Positions 7,811-19,702 of a stretch of 64,000 bases of DNA are shown piece by piece. The position numbers and the translations under genes are program-made. The DNA comes from Streptomyces sp. IMTB 2501. Lineage in GTDB: Bacteria; Actinomycetota; Actinomycetes; Streptomycetales; Streptomycetaceae. The stretch lies in the NCBI RefSeq assembly GCF_001953885.1, contig NZ_MQUS01000035.1, forward strand, positions 25,194 through 89,193, given 5' to 3'. Below the pieces are notes generated by a model. It was given only the letters and a program-made list of their open reading frames with translations, had not been told where the DNA came from and did no database searches. Every line of letters starts with the position of its first letter. Positions within the stretch are counted from its first letter, which is position 1.

Positions 7811-10504
7811 ATGTCGGATGCATTCGCCCGATTCAGGCGTAGCTTCTGGCGCTTCAAGGCCGGCACGAGCCCGCGCAGCGTCTGGGGGCAGGTCTTCCTT
7901 CTGCAGGCGGCCCTCGTGGTACTGCTCGTGGTCTGCGGCGTCATCGCTCTCGTCCTGCAGTCGCAGCGTGACACCAGCAGCGAGGCCCGGCGCCGGTCCA
8001 TCGCCGTCGCGCAGACCTTCGCGCACTCTCCCGGCGTACTGCAGGCGCTGAGCACCCCCGACCCGTCCAAGGTGCTCCAGCCCCTCACCGAGGCGGCACG
8101 CAGGTCCGCGGGTGTCGACTTCATCGTGGTCATGAACACCAAGGGCATCCGCTACACCCATCCCATGCCGAGCAAGATCGGACACCGGTTCGTGGGCGAG
8201 ATCGGACCGTCCCTGGCCGGGAAGGTCTACACCGAGACGGTCCACGGCCCGCTCGGCCACGAGGAACAGGCGACCGTTCCCATCTACGACACCCACGGCA
8301 AGGTCACGGCCCTCGTCTCCGCCGGGCTCAAGGTCATCAACGTGACCAGCGAGGTGGACCGTCAGCTGCCGATCATCCTGGCCGCCGGGGCCGGAGCGCT
8401 GGTGGTGTCGACCGGCGGTACGGCGCTGGTGGGCCGGCGACTGCGACGGCAGACGCACAGCCTGGCACCGGACGAGATGACCCGTATGTACGAGCACCAC
8501 GACACGGTGCTGCACTCGGTGCGTGAGGGCGTGCTCATCGTCGGGGAGGACGGGCGGCTGCTGCTGGTGAACGACGAGGCCAGACGCCTGCTGGAGCTGC
8601 CCCCCGATACCGAGGGGCGCACCGTGCGGGAGCTGGGGGGCCTCGATCCCGCGACGGTGGAGCTGCTCGCCTCCGGGCGCGACGCCTCCGACGAGGTGCA
8701 CTTCGCCGGGGGCCGGCTGCTGGCGGTCAACCAGCGGCCCACGGACCGGGCGAGCGGCCTGTACGCGACCGTGGTGACACTCCGGGACTGCACCGAACTG
8801 CAGGCCGTCACCGGCCGGGCGGAGGTGACCCGGGAGCGGCTGGAGCTGCTGTACGACGCGGGCCTGGGCATCGGCAGCAGCCTCGACGTGATGCGGACGG
8901 CCGACGAGCTGGCGCGGGTGGCCGTACCCCGCTTCGCCGACTTCGTCACCGTGGACCTGGCCGACGCCGTGCTGCACGGCGAGGAACCGGCTCCCACGGC
9001 GACGGACATGCGTCGCGTCGCGGTGAGCGGCATCCGGGACGATCACCCGCTCTACGAGAAGGGCCGGCTGATCGACTTCCTGCCCTCCACCCCGCAGGCC
9101 CGCGGCTACAGCGCCGGCCGCACCGAGCTGGTGACCGATCTGGCGACCGCGGGCGGCTGGCGCGAGCAGGATCCGCAGCGCGCCCGGCAGATACTGGACT
9201 ACGGCATCCACTCGCTCATCTCCGCCCCCATCCAGGCCCGCGGCGTCGTGCTGGGCATGGCCAACTTCTGGCGTTCCAAACGGGAGCCCTTCGACGAGGA
9301 GGAACTGTCGCTGGCGGAGGAGCTGGTGGCGCGCGCCGCGGTCAGCATCGACAACGCGCGCCGGTACACCCGCGAGCACGCGCTGGCCGTGACCCTCCAG
9401 CGCAGTCTGCTGCCGCGGGCACTGCCCGCGCAGAGCGCCCTCGACGTGGCCTACCGCTATCTCCCCGCCCAGTCGGGTGTGAGCGGCGACTGGTTCGACG
9501 TGATCCCGCTGCCGGGGAGCCGGGTGGCACTGGCCGTCGGCGATGTCGTCGGGCACGGTCTGCACGCCGCCGCGACGATGGGCCGGCTGCGGACCGCGGT
9601 GCACAACTTCTCCACCCTCGACCTGCCGCCCGACGAGCTGCTCAGCCATCTGGACGACCTGGTCGGCCGCATCGACCAGGACGAGGCCTGCGCGGAGACG
9701 AACGGCGAGATCGTGGGTGCGACCTGCGTGTACGCGATCTATGACCCGGTGACGCGGCGTTGTGTGATGGCGCGGGCCGGGCATCTGACGCCCGCGCTGG
9801 TCGCGCCGGACGGCAGTGTCGTCTTCCCCGATCTGCCGGCCGGGCCGCCGCTGGGCCTCGGCGGTATGCCGTTCCAGGCGGCCGAGTTCGAGCTGGCGGA
9901 GGGCAGCCAGCTCGCGTTGTACACCGACGGCCTGGTCGAGGACCGCTCGCGCGATCTGGACGTGGGGATGGAGCTGCTGCGCCGGTCGCTGGCGGGGCAC
10001 CCCGACCGGCCGCCGGAGGAGAGCTGCCAGGCGGTGCTGGAGGAGCTGCTGCCCGAGCGCCCCAGGGACGACGTCGCCCTGCTCATCGCGCGCACCCGGG
10101 CGCTGCCGGCCGAGCGGGTCGCCGACTGGGACGTGCCGCGCGACCCGGCCGCCGTGTCGGGGATGCGCGCCGCCGTGTCCGACAAGCTGGCGCAATGGGG
10201 CCTGTCCGAGCTGGGCTTCGGCATGGAACTCGTGCTGAGCGAGCTGATCACCAATGCCATCCGCTACGGCTCCGACCCGATCCATGTGCGGCTGATCCAT
10301 GACCGCACACTGATCTGCGAGGTCGCCGACGGCAGCAGCACCTCGCCGCATCTGCGGTACGCGGCGACGACCGACGAGGGTGGACGGGGCCTGTTCCTGG
10401 TCTCGCAACTGGCCGAGCGCTGGGGCACCCGGTACACCCCGCAGGGCAAGGTGATCTGGGCCGAGCTGACGGTGCCGGACCTGGACGCGCTGCTCGCGGA
10501 GTGA
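7811..10504 (+). CDS. Membrane-bound PAS-GAF-SpoIIE (PP2C) phosphatase with C-terminal HATPase domain
   Basis: An 897-residue signalling protein. Transmembrane helix 1 (about 21-46) and helix 2 (about 178-198) bracket an extracytoplasmic PDC/CitA-like sensor domain (IRYTHPMPSKIGHRFVGEI). These are followed by a PAS domain (about 225-330), a GAF domain (about 345-500), a SpoIIE/PP2C phosphatase (about 520-735; AVGDVVGHGLHAAATMGRL, YTDGLVEDRSRDLD) and an anti-sigma-type HATPase domain (about 760-890; LSELITNAIRYG, GRGLFLVSQLAERWG). Such proteins usually act in sigma-factor partner-switching, dephosphorylating an anti-anti-sigma factor; the partner is not seen here. The start is uncertain: ATG 7811 has a weak ribosome site, while ATG 7751, preceded by GAGGCGG, would add 20 residues. 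Confidence 0.85.
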   Translation: MSDAFARFRRSFWRFKAGTSPRSVWGQVFLLQAALVVLLVVCGVIALVLQSQRDTSSEARRRSIAVAQTFAHSPGVLQALSTPDPSKVLQPLTEAARRSAGVDFIVVMNTKGIRYTHPMPSKIGHRFVGEIGPSLAGKVYTETVHGPLGHEEQATVPIYDTHGKVTALVSAGLKVINVTSEVDRQLPIILAAGAGALVVSTGGTALVGRRLRRQTHSLAPDEMTRMYEHHDTVLHSVREGVLIVGEDGRLLLVNDEARRLLELPPDTEGRTVRELGGLDPATVELLASGRDASDEVHFAGGRLLAVNQRPTDRASGLYATVVTLRDCTELQAVTGRAEVTRERLELLYDAGLGIGSSLDVMRTADELARVAVPRFADFVTVDLADAVLHGEEPAPTATDMRRVAVSGIRDDHPLYEKGRLIDFLPSTPQARGYSAGRTELVTDLATAGGWREQDPQRARQILDYGIHSLISAPIQARGVVLGMANFWRSKREPFDEEELSLAEELVARAAVSIDNARRYTREHALAVTLQRSLLPRALPAQSALDVAYRYLPAQSGVSGDWFDVIPLPGSRVALAVGDVVGHGLHAAATMGRLRTAVHNFSTLDLPPDELLSHLDDLVGRIDQDEACAETNGEIVGATCVYAIYDPVTRRCVMARAGHLTPALVAPDGSVVFPDLPAGPPLGLGGMPFQAAEFELAEGSQLALYTDGLVEDRSRDLDVGMELLRRSLAGHPDRPPEESCQAVLEELLPERPRDDVALLIARTRALPAERVADWDVPRDPAAVSGMRAAVSDKLAQWGLSELGFGMELVLSELITNAIRYGSDPIHVRLIHDRTLICEVADGSSTSPHLRYAATTDEGGRGLFLVSQLAERWGTRYTPQGKVIWAELTVPDLDALLAE

Positions 10505-10527
10505 GGCGGACCGACGCGTACCGCGGG

Positions 10528-12263
10528 TCAGGCGGAGCTGCCGAGCGGGCGGGAGGCCTGGCGTCCGGTGGCGGGTGGGCGGGCCGGCGCCGGCCGTCCG
10601 GACGGCGGGAACGAAGGGTCGGACGCGGGGAACTCCGCCGTGAACTCCGTCCGGCCGGGGACGCTGTCCACATGGACGGTACCGCCGTGGGCGTGGGTGA
10701 TCGCCGCCGCCACGGCCAGCCCCAGGCCCGAGCCGCCCTCGCTGAGGCCCGTGCGGGTGCGGGAGGCGTCGGCGCGGGTGAAGGGATCGAAGACCGCGGG
10801 GAGGAGGTCGCGTGGAATGCCGGGACCGTCGTCGCGGACCCGGAGGGTGTGGTGGCCGGCGGAGGTCTCGACGGCGACGCTGACCGTCGTACCGGGCGGG
10901 GTGTGCACACGGGCGTTGGCCAGCAGGGCGGCCACCGCCTGCCGCAGGCGTGGGCCGTCGCCCGTGACCAGGAGGGGGAACTCCAGGGGGAGTTCGACCC
11001 GCCACACATGATCCGCACCGGCCGTGCGGGCGTCCCGTACCGCCTCCGCGACCACCACCGCGAGGTCCACCTCGGCCGACTGCGGGGACCGGCCCTCGGT
11101 GAGGCGGGCGAGCAGCAGCAGGTTCTCGACCAGGCCGGTCATCCGGGCCGACTCCGCGCCGATCCGGCGCCAGGCGGGATCGGCGGTGCCCGGCCCGAGG
11201 CCGCGGTTCATCAGCTCGGCGTAGCCGGCGATGGAGGCGAGCGGGGTGCGCAGTTCGTGGCCGGCGTCGGCGATGAAGCGGCGCATCCGTTCCTCGCTGC
11301 GCCGGCGTTCGGCGGACGAGGCCTCGACCAGGCCGGTCATCCGGGCCGACTCCGCGCCGATCCGGCGCCAGGCGGGATCGGCGGTGCCCGGCCCGAGGCC
11401 GCGGTTCATCAGCTCGGCGTAGCCGGCGATGGAGGCGAGCGGGGTGCGCAGCTCGTGGCCGGCGTCGGCGATGAAGCGGCGCATCCGTTCCTCGCTGCGC
11501 CGGCGTTCGGCGGACGAGGCCTCGACCTGGTCGATCATCCGGTTGAGGGCGGCACCGACCTGGCCGGGGTCGGCGTCGGGTGCGGGGACGCGGGCGAGGA
11601 CGGCGGGCCGGTCCGGTTCGAGCGGCGCCCGGGCGATCCGGGCGGCGGTGGCGGCGACCCGGCGGAACGGGCGCAGGTGCCGCCGTACGGCGAGAGCGCA
11701 GCCGCCGCCCGCGAGAGCGAGTGCGACGCCGCCGGCCGCGGCCTCGATCCGGACGAGTCCGCCGAGGGTGTGCCGTAGGTCGTCCGGGGGCAGGCCGGCC
11801 AGGACGCGGATGCCGCTCGCGTCGAGGGCGGTGACACGGTAGGTGCCGAGGCCGGGGACGGTACGGGTGTGGGCCGCGCCTCGTCGGGGACTCCGGTGAG
11901 GGCGGAGCGCTGGGCCGCGGTGAGCGCGCGGGGCCGGTCGTCGGGGCGGACGACCGCGGCGGTCAGGACCTCGCCGCCGGTGTCGAACCGGGCGGCGAGG
12001 AGTCCGCAGGGATGGCCGCCGGTACCGAGGAAGGTGAGGTCGGCGGGGCGTTCGGGGCGGCGCGCGGCACCGGTCACCCCGTACTCGGCGGCGTCACTCA
12101 CCCGGCCGTCCAACTCGGCTGTCAGATAGGCGTGTTGGGCGAGGACGGTGGTGAGCCCGAGCCCGCCGCACACGCAGACGAGGATCGCGGTGAGCAGGAG
12201 CGGCAGGCTGGTGCGGAGGGGGCGGGGTGGACGGCGGGTGCGGGACAGGAGGCGGCGAGTCAT
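10528..12263 (-). pseudogene. Sensor histidine kinase with duplicated H-box and a frameshift
   Basis: It starts at ATG 12263 after GAGGAG. The order is a transmembrane helix (LPLLLTAILVCVCGGLGL), a sensor region, a second helix, HAMP, then the phospho-acceptor segment ADAGHELRTPLASIAGY and an HATPase domain (DDGPGIP, GSGLGLAVAAAI). Near 11870-11885 the reading frame changes by one base: the N-terminal part reads to GVPDEARP and the continuation HTRTVPGLGTYRV lies in another frame. The total length of 1736 bases is one short of a multiple of three, as expected for a single deletion. The H-box region is duplicated in frame (repeat at 11125-11520). No response regulator lies next to it. The gene may be inactive, or the frameshift may be a sequencing error. 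Confidence 0.75.
11125..11520 (-). repeat. Two tandem 198-bp copies inside the histidine kinase gene
   Basis: Bases 11125-11322 and 11323-11520 are the same 198-base unit. I find one difference (T at 11254, C at 11452), which is synonymous in HELR. The unit is 66 codons long, so the frame is kept, and it encodes a second complete copy of the coiled-coil/H-box segment, including the phospho-accepting histidine. Confidence 0.9.
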
Positions 12264-12365
12264 CTCGGGGCTCCTCTCCTCGCTCTTGCCGACATGCAGC
12301 AATGCTGTACCGGTCCGCTGGGGGAAGGCTGTGTTCCACCTGAGCCGGGGCGATGACCTCGTCGG

Positions 12366-12425
12366 GTACGGCACAGGGCCGCACCCCCGGCACCGGGGAT
12401 GCGGCCCTCGACTGCTGTGCCGTAC
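12366..12425 (-). terminator. Nested hairpin downstream of acnA
   Basis: Outer arms GTACGGCACAG (12366-12376) and CTGTGCCGTAC (12415-12425) enclose inner arms GGGCCGCA (12376-12383) and TGCGGCCC (12400-12407). It begins four bases after the acnA stop codon and separates acnA from the downstream kinase gene. Confidence 0.75.
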
Positions 12426-12429
12426 CGCC

Positions 12430-15147
<2,718 letters not shown>

Positions 15148-15216
15148 GACAGTCTCCTTCATTGATGTGCGCGTACCACCGTCAATCCTGCCGCCACGCC
15201 GGTCTGGCCAATCCGC

Positions 15217-15235
15217 TAAGGTAAGGCTAAGTTAG
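15217..15235. promoter_or_regulatory. Iron-box-like element (DmdR/IdeR type) upstream of acnA
   Basis: TAAGGTAAGGCTAAGTTAG matches the actinobacterial iron-box consensus TTAGGTTAGGCTAACCTAA at about 14 of 19 positions, about 70 bases before the acnA start. Iron control would suit a 4Fe-4S enzyme. The right half of the site is the weaker half. Confidence 0.45.
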
Positions 15236-15275
15236 GTAACCCTTAGTGGGTGACGGCTGCGGTGCGCCCGGCAGA

Positions 15276-15293
15276 TATCTCGATGTCGAGATA
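15276..15293. promoter_or_regulatory. Palindrome TATCTCGA-TG-TCGAGATA upstream of acnA
   Basis: A perfect inverted repeat with 8-base arms and a 2-base spacer lies about 130 bases before the acnA start. It looks like a dimeric repressor operator; the regulator is not identified. Confidence 0.55.
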
Positions 15294-15610
15294 ACTCTAG
15301 TACATGGGCGCGGAATGGTCATGCGCGGGCGGGGGCGCGGCGCGGACGACACACCAGGGCCAGACCCCCTTCTCCTCGTGGGCGGCTCAGGAGACCCTGA
15401 TAAACGGGCGATGAATGTCCGCTCAACACGCGACCGACGCAGGCAGTTGCGCCGATCCTCGCGCAGCGACCCTCGTGCGCCGAACAGCATCTCGTACCAG
15501 GTTTCGTACGATATTGGATGATTTAGATGGACCTTTCGGGCAAAGTTGCATGTAAGTCGCCAGGCGTCACTGACGTCACGTCACTCGAATGGACCCCCCT
15601 GACGGGAGCC

Positions 15611-15626
15611 ATCTCATATCTGAGAT
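15611..15626. promoter_or_regulatory. Palindrome at the XRE-MurA start
   Basis: ATCTCA and TGAGAT arms with a 4-base spacer end 12 bases before the ATG at 15639, where a ribosome site would normally be; no good Shine-Dalgarno sequence is seen. The protein's own N-terminal HTH domain is a natural candidate to bind here (inference). Confidence 0.45.
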
Positions 15627-15638
15627 AGCCTCAGCCTC

Positions 15639-17168
15639 ATGGCAGACGACTACCTCGTACGCATCGGCAAGCTCATTCGTGACGCCCGGCAACACCGAGG
15701 CTGGACACAGACGCAGCTCGCGGAGGCGCTCGGCACCAGTCAGAGCGCGGTGAACCGCATCGAGCGCGGGAACCAGAACATCAGCCTTGAGATGATCGCG
15801 CGGATCGGTGAAGCCCTGGACAGCGAGATCGTGTCGCTGGGGTACGCGGGGCCGATGCATCTGCGAGTCGTCGGCGGTCGCCGGCTGTCCGGCGCCATCG
15901 ACGTGAAGACCAGCAAGAACGCCTGCGTGGCGCTGCTGTGCGCCTCACTGCTCAACAAGGGCCGCACGGTGCTGCGCCGAGTGGCCCGCATCGAGGAGGT
16001 GTACCGCCTGCTGGAGGTGCTGAACTCCATCGGGGTGCGCACGCGCTGGATCAACGACGGCGTCGACCTGGAGCTGGTGCCGCCGGCCGAGCTGGAGATG
16101 GCGGCGATCGACGCGGACGCCGCCGTACGCACCCGCTCGATCATCATGTTCCTCGGCCCGCTGCTGCACCGCATGGACGCCTTCAAGCTGCCGTACGCCG
16201 GTGGCTGCGACCTCGGCACCCGGACCATCGAGCCGCACATGATCGCGCTGCGCCGCTTCGGCCTGGACATCGCGGCCACCGAGGGCCAGTACCACGCGCA
16301 GGTCGACCGCACGGTCCGGCCCGACCGCCCGATCGTGCTGACGGAGCGCGGCGACACCGTGACCGAGAACGCGCTGCTGGCCGCCGCCCGGTACGACGGC
16401 GTCACGGTCATCCGCAACGCCTCCTCCAACTACATGGTCCAGGACCTGTGCTTCTTCCTGGAGGCGCTCGGCGTCAAGGTCGAGGGCATCGGCACCACCA
16501 CGCTCACCGTGCACGGCGTGCCGAACATCGACGTCGACGTGGACTACTCCCCCTCCGAGGACCCGGTCGAGGCGATGAGCCTCCTGGCCGCCGCCGTGGT
16601 GACCGAGTCGGAGCTGACGGTGCGCCGGGTGCCGATCGAGTTCCTGGAGATCGAGCTGGCGGTCCTGGAGGAGATGGGCCTCGACCACGACCGCAGCCCC
16701 GAGTACTGCGCGGACAACGGCCGTACGCGCCTGGTGGACCTCACGGTCCGCCCCTCCAAGCTCGAAGCCCCCATCGACAAGATCCACCCCATGCCCTTCC
16801 CGGGCCTGAACATCGACAACGTCCCGTTCTTCGCGGCCATCGCGGCGGTCGCGCAGGGCAAGACCCTGATCCACGACTGGGTCTACGACAACCGGGCGAT
16901 CTACCTCACGGACCTCAACCGCCTCGGTGGCCGCCTGCAGTTGCTGGATCCGCATCGCGTCCTGGTCGAGGGGCCGACCCGCTGGCGCGCCGCCGAGATG
17001 ATGTGCCCGCCGGCCCTCCGCCCCGCCGTGGTCGTCCTGCTGGCGATGATGGCGGCCGAGGGCACGTCGGTGCTGCGCAACGTGTATGTCATCAACCGGG
17101 GTTACGAGGATCTCGCCGAGCGCCTGAACTCGATCGGAGCGCAGATCGAGACCTTCCGGGACATCTAG
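15639..17168 (+). CDS. XRE-family HTH fused to UDP-GlcNAc 1-carboxyvinyltransferase (MurA-like)
   Basis: A 509-residue protein. Residues 1-65 are an XRE helix-turn-helix (WTQTQLAEALGTSQSAVNRI) and residues about 75-509 an EPSP-synthase/MurA fold. The substrate lysine is in KTSKNACVALL (near residue 91). The PEP-reactive loop cysteine is present in YAGGCDLGTRTIEP (near residue 189), so the enzyme could be fosfomycin-sensitive and active. MurA transfers enolpyruvate from PEP to UDP-GlcNAc in the first committed step of peptidoglycan synthesis. The HTH fusion is known from streptomycetes, but whether the protein is enzyme, regulator or both is unresolved. It has its own terminator. Confidence 0.85.
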   Translation: MADDYLVRIGKLIRDARQHRGWTQTQLAEALGTSQSAVNRIERGNQNISLEMIARIGEALDSEIVSLGYAGPMHLRVVGGRRLSGAIDVKTSKNACVALLCASLLNKGRTVLRRVARIEEVYRLLEVLNSIGVRTRWINDGVDLELVPPAELEMAAIDADAAVRTRSIIMFLGPLLHRMDAFKLPYAGGCDLGTRTIEPHMIALRRFGLDIAATEGQYHAQVDRTVRPDRPIVLTERGDTVTENALLAAARYDGVTVIRNASSNYMVQDLCFFLEALGVKVEGIGTTTLTVHGVPNIDVDVDYSPSEDPVEAMSLLAAAVVTESELTVRRVPIEFLEIELAVLEEMGLDHDRSPEYCADNGRTRLVDLTVRPSKLEAPIDKIHPMPFPGLNIDNVPFFAAIAAVAQGKTLIHDWVYDNRAIYLTDLNRLGGRLQLLDPHRVLVEGPTRWRAAEMMCPPALRPAVVVLLAMMAAEGTSVLRNVYVINRGYEDLAERLNSIGAQIETFRDI

Positions 17169-17194
17169 GAACCCGGACCGTCCGGCACAGAGGA

Positions 17195-17221
17195 CCCCGC
17201 CCCGGCATTGCCGGAGCGGGG
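17195..17221 (+). terminator. Intrinsic terminator of the XRE-MurA gene
   Basis: Stem CCCCGC-c-CCGGC (17195-17206) pairs with GCCGG-a-GCGGGG (17210-17221) around a 3-base loop and is followed by TTTG. It lies 27 bases after the stop codon. Confidence 0.8.
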
Positions 17222-17440
17222 TTTGTCCATGCCGTGGCCGACGACCCGAATCGGTTCGTCCTGATCGAACGGCCGTGGGCGGCGCGGAGCCGGTGTCCCG
17301 GTCTGCGGGAAGTCGGTTGACATCCAGTCAAACACTGGCCGACGCGCCGCAGGCCTCTTCCACCGTCGGACACGGCGGGTGATGCTCTGCTCACCGGGGG
17401 ACATCAGGAGATTCACGACCGAGCCACGGAGGACTGGACG

Positions 17441-17617
17441 ATGCCGCTCGGAAGGATCGCCGTGTACAACGACGCGGACGGCGTGGGCATCATCACCGGT
17501 GAGGACGGCGAACTGCGCCCGTTCTCGGGCATGGAGACGCAGACCACACGCGAGGGGCAGCGGGTGCTTTTCGACGTCGTAGGCAAGAAGGCCACCAATG
17601 TGATCGCCGTCCGGTGA
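17441..17617 (+). CDS. Small cold-shock-like protein (diverged CSD)
   Basis: 58 residues, starting MPLGRIAVYNDADGVGIITG. GGAGG at 17429-17433 sets the start. The layout follows a cold-shock beta-barrel: a G-x-I-x-x-Y-N start, a GVGIITGEDGEL loop in place of the RNP1 motif GFGFI, and an EGQRVLFDV segment near the end. The aromatic RNA-stacking residues of true cold-shock proteins are mostly missing, so binding may differ or be lost. It stands alone, 30 bases before the next gene on the same strand. Confidence 0.65.
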   Translation: MPLGRIAVYNDADGVGIITGEDGELRPFSGMETQTTREGQRVLFDVVGKKATNVIAVR

Positions 17618-17647
17618 CGTGCGCCGGGCCGGCCCTACGATCGGCTC

Positions 17648-18532
17648 ATGCGAGGGTGGACGAAGAGTCTGGACGCGGCCGGCGTCCGGGATCCAGGACT
17701 GCGTGCGGACTACGACCGGCAGCGCCGGCTGGTGCGGAGATACCGGCGCACCGCCTACGTGGCCGCCAGGCTGCTGCTGCCGGGGCAGTTGCTGGCGCAC
17801 GTGGTGGCGATGACCGCCGTGATGCACCACGGGGACAACCTCCTGGACACCGGGCCGCTGCCGCAGCGCGAGGCGGCCTGGACCGACTGGGAGCAGCGCG
17901 TGCGGGAGGCGTTGAAGACCGGGACGAGTGACACCCCGCTGCTGCGCGCGCTCGTGCACACCGTGTCCGTCCGGCCTCGGCTGCGCGAGACCGTGGAGAC
18001 CTATCTGGAGACCGCCACGGCCGAACTGCACTTCGCCGGCTTCGCCACCGAGGCCGACTATCAGGCCTATCTGGACGCGTACTCGTTCCCCGCCTTCATG
18101 CTGGTCGCGGACCTGCTCGGACCGGAGGACGACGACCGGCGGTACCGGGCCGCGTGCCGGACGTTCCTCGACGGCAGCCAGCGGCTCGACTTCGTCAACG
18201 ACCTCGCCGAGGACCTGCGGGAGGGCCACGTGGGCATCCCGGTGGCCACCCTGGAACGCTTCTCGCTCGACGCGGCCGACCTGGCGGCGGGCCACTCCGG
18301 CGGCTTGGACGCGCTGGTGGCGGACCAGGTCGCCACCGCCCGCGCCTCGTTGCTGGCCGCCTGGGAGCTGCCCACGCTGGTCCCCGCTCCCGGACGGCGG
18401 CTCGTGCGCGCGCTGGTCGAGATCGAACTGCTCACCGCGGACGCGGTGCAGGCGCGCGGCGCCGGGGTGCTGCGCGGTTCCGTGAGCCCCCCGCCGGCCA
18501 GGGCCCTACGCGTTCTCGTGCGCCGGAACTGA
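17648..18532 (+). CDS. Squalene/phytoene synthase-like (trans-isoprenyl diphosphate synthase, head-to-head type) protein
   Basis: 294 all-helical residues with the family layout. The first acidic motif is altered (MHHGDNLLD in place of DDxxD), and the second is RLDFVNDLAED near residue 183, followed by a short C-terminal domain. True synthases join two prenyl diphosphates head to head. The changed first motif leaves open whether this one is catalytic. No other carotenoid or hopanoid genes are nearby. Its 3' end overlaps the convergent MFS gene by 27 bases. Confidence 0.65.
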   Translation: MRGWTKSLDAAGVRDPGLRADYDRQRRLVRRYRRTAYVAARLLLPGQLLAHVVAMTAVMHHGDNLLDTGPLPQREAAWTDWEQRVREALKTGTSDTPLLRALVHTVSVRPRLRETVETYLETATAELHFAGFATEADYQAYLDAYSFPAFMLVADLLGPEDDDRRYRAACRTFLDGSQRLDFVNDLAEDLREGHVGIPVATLERFSLDAADLAAGHSGGLDALVADQVATARASLLAAWELPTLVPAPGRRLVRALVEIELLTADAVQARGAGVLRGSVSPPPARALRVLVRRN

Positions 18533-19702
18533 AGCCCCGGGAGCGGCTGTCACGGAGACGCGGTCGGCCCAGGGGATCCAGAACGCCGTCACCGTGACGA
18601 TCAGGGCCGACACGGCAACCGTGGTCATGCCCAGGGTCAGGGTCGTCGCGCCCGCCACGAAGCCGATCAGGGCGGGGCCCGCCAGCAGGCCCGTGGTGCC
18701 CATCGCGGCGACCAGCGCCAGGGCGTCGGAGCCGTGGCCGGCCGCGGCGACGTAGACGCACGGGGTGACGGCGGTCGCACCGAGGCCGACGCAGGCGAAG
18801 CCGAGCAGCGTCGGGACCACCCCGCCGGCCGCCAGAGCGAGGGCCAGGCCGGCGGCGGCCACCGCGCTGCCGGCCCGGACCACCCGGCCGTCACCGAAGC
18901 GCGTGCGCCAGCGGTCCGCGCGCAGGCGGGCCAGCAGCATCATCACGGAGACGACCGCGATGCCCAGCGGCGCCACCGTCGCGGACGCCTTGACCTCGTC
19001 CTTCAGATAGAGCGTCGACCAGTCGTTCATGGCGCCCTCCGTGATCGTGCCAAAGGCCATGGCGCAGCCCATGAGCAGGGTCGTCCAGGAGGGAAGGGTC
19101 CAACGGCCCGTGCTCCGTGGCTGGTTGGGCCTGTCCGGTTCCGTGTGGGTCAGCAGGGCGGGACGGGCGGCCGCGAGCAGGAGCAGCAACAGGGCGCCGG
19201 CCAGCGCGAAATGGGCCGGGACGGAGGTGGTCAGCGTCGTCACACCGGAGCTGAGCAGAGCGGCGGCGAGCAGGCCCGCGCTGAACGTGGCGTGCAGCTG
19301 GGACATGGCGGTGCGGTCGTACGAATGCTCCAGCGCGGCTCCCTGCGCGTTCATGGCCACGTTGAGGCAGCCGACCGCGACCCCGTCCGCGCACACGGCC
19401 AGCAGCGCCAGCGGGTAGTCGGGTACGGCGGGCAGGGCCCCCAGTACGGCGATCAGGCACCCGGCCGAGGCCAGGGACAGCCGGCGGGAGCCGAGGCGGC
19501 GCATCAGGACGGCGACCAGCGGGAAGGAGGCCGCCGCGCCGGCCCCGCAGGCCATCAGCAGCAGGCCCACCTCCCCGGCTCCCAGGTCCAGCCGGGTCTT
19601 GAGCGCGGGGAGGCGGGAGACCCAGGTGCCGTACTGGAAGCCGAGGAAGCAGAAGAGCGCGGCGATCGACCACTTGGCGCGCCGGAAGGAGGCCGTGGCC
19701 AT
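18506..19702 (-). CDS. MFS transporter
   Basis: 398 residues with about 12 membrane helices. Start ATG 19702 (MATASFRRAKW) shares a base with the stop codon of the preceding GNAT gene (TGATG arrangement), so translation is probably coupled. It resembles the YbjJ/fucose-permease-like branch (FLGFQYGTWVSRLPALK). As the last gene of the five-gene operon starting at 23764, it is the natural exporter for that operon's product (inference). Confidence 0.8.
   Translation of the reverse strand: MATASFRRAKWSIAALFCFLGFQYGTWVSRLPALKTRLDLGAGEVGLLLMACGAGAAASFPLVAVLMRRLGSRRLSLASAGCLIAVLGALPAVPDYPLALLAVCADGVAVGCLNVAMNAQGAALEHSYDRTAMSQLHATFSAGLLAAALLSSGVTTLTTSVPAHFALAGALLLLLLAAARPALLTHTEPDRPNQPRSTGRWTLPSWTTLLMGCAMAFGTITEGAMNDWSTLYLKDEVKASATVAPLGIAVVSVMMLLARLRADRWRTRFGDGRVVRAGSAVAAAGLALALAAGGVVPTLLGFACVGLGATAVTPCVYVAAAGHGSDALALVAAMGTTGLLAGPALIGFVAGATTLTLGMTTVAVSALIVTVTAFWIPWADRVSVTAAPGASVPAHENA

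Larger units (their letters stand above)
15148..15638. other. Divergent regulatory region between acnA and the XRE-MurA gene
   Basis: About 490 bases without a credible gene. It holds an iron-box-like sequence (15217-15235), an 8+8 palindrome (15276-15293) and a 6+6 palindrome next to the XRE-MurA start (15611-15626). The segment 15481-15560 is AT-richer than its surroundings, as expected for a promoter. I see no structured RNA that I can name. Confidence 0.5.
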
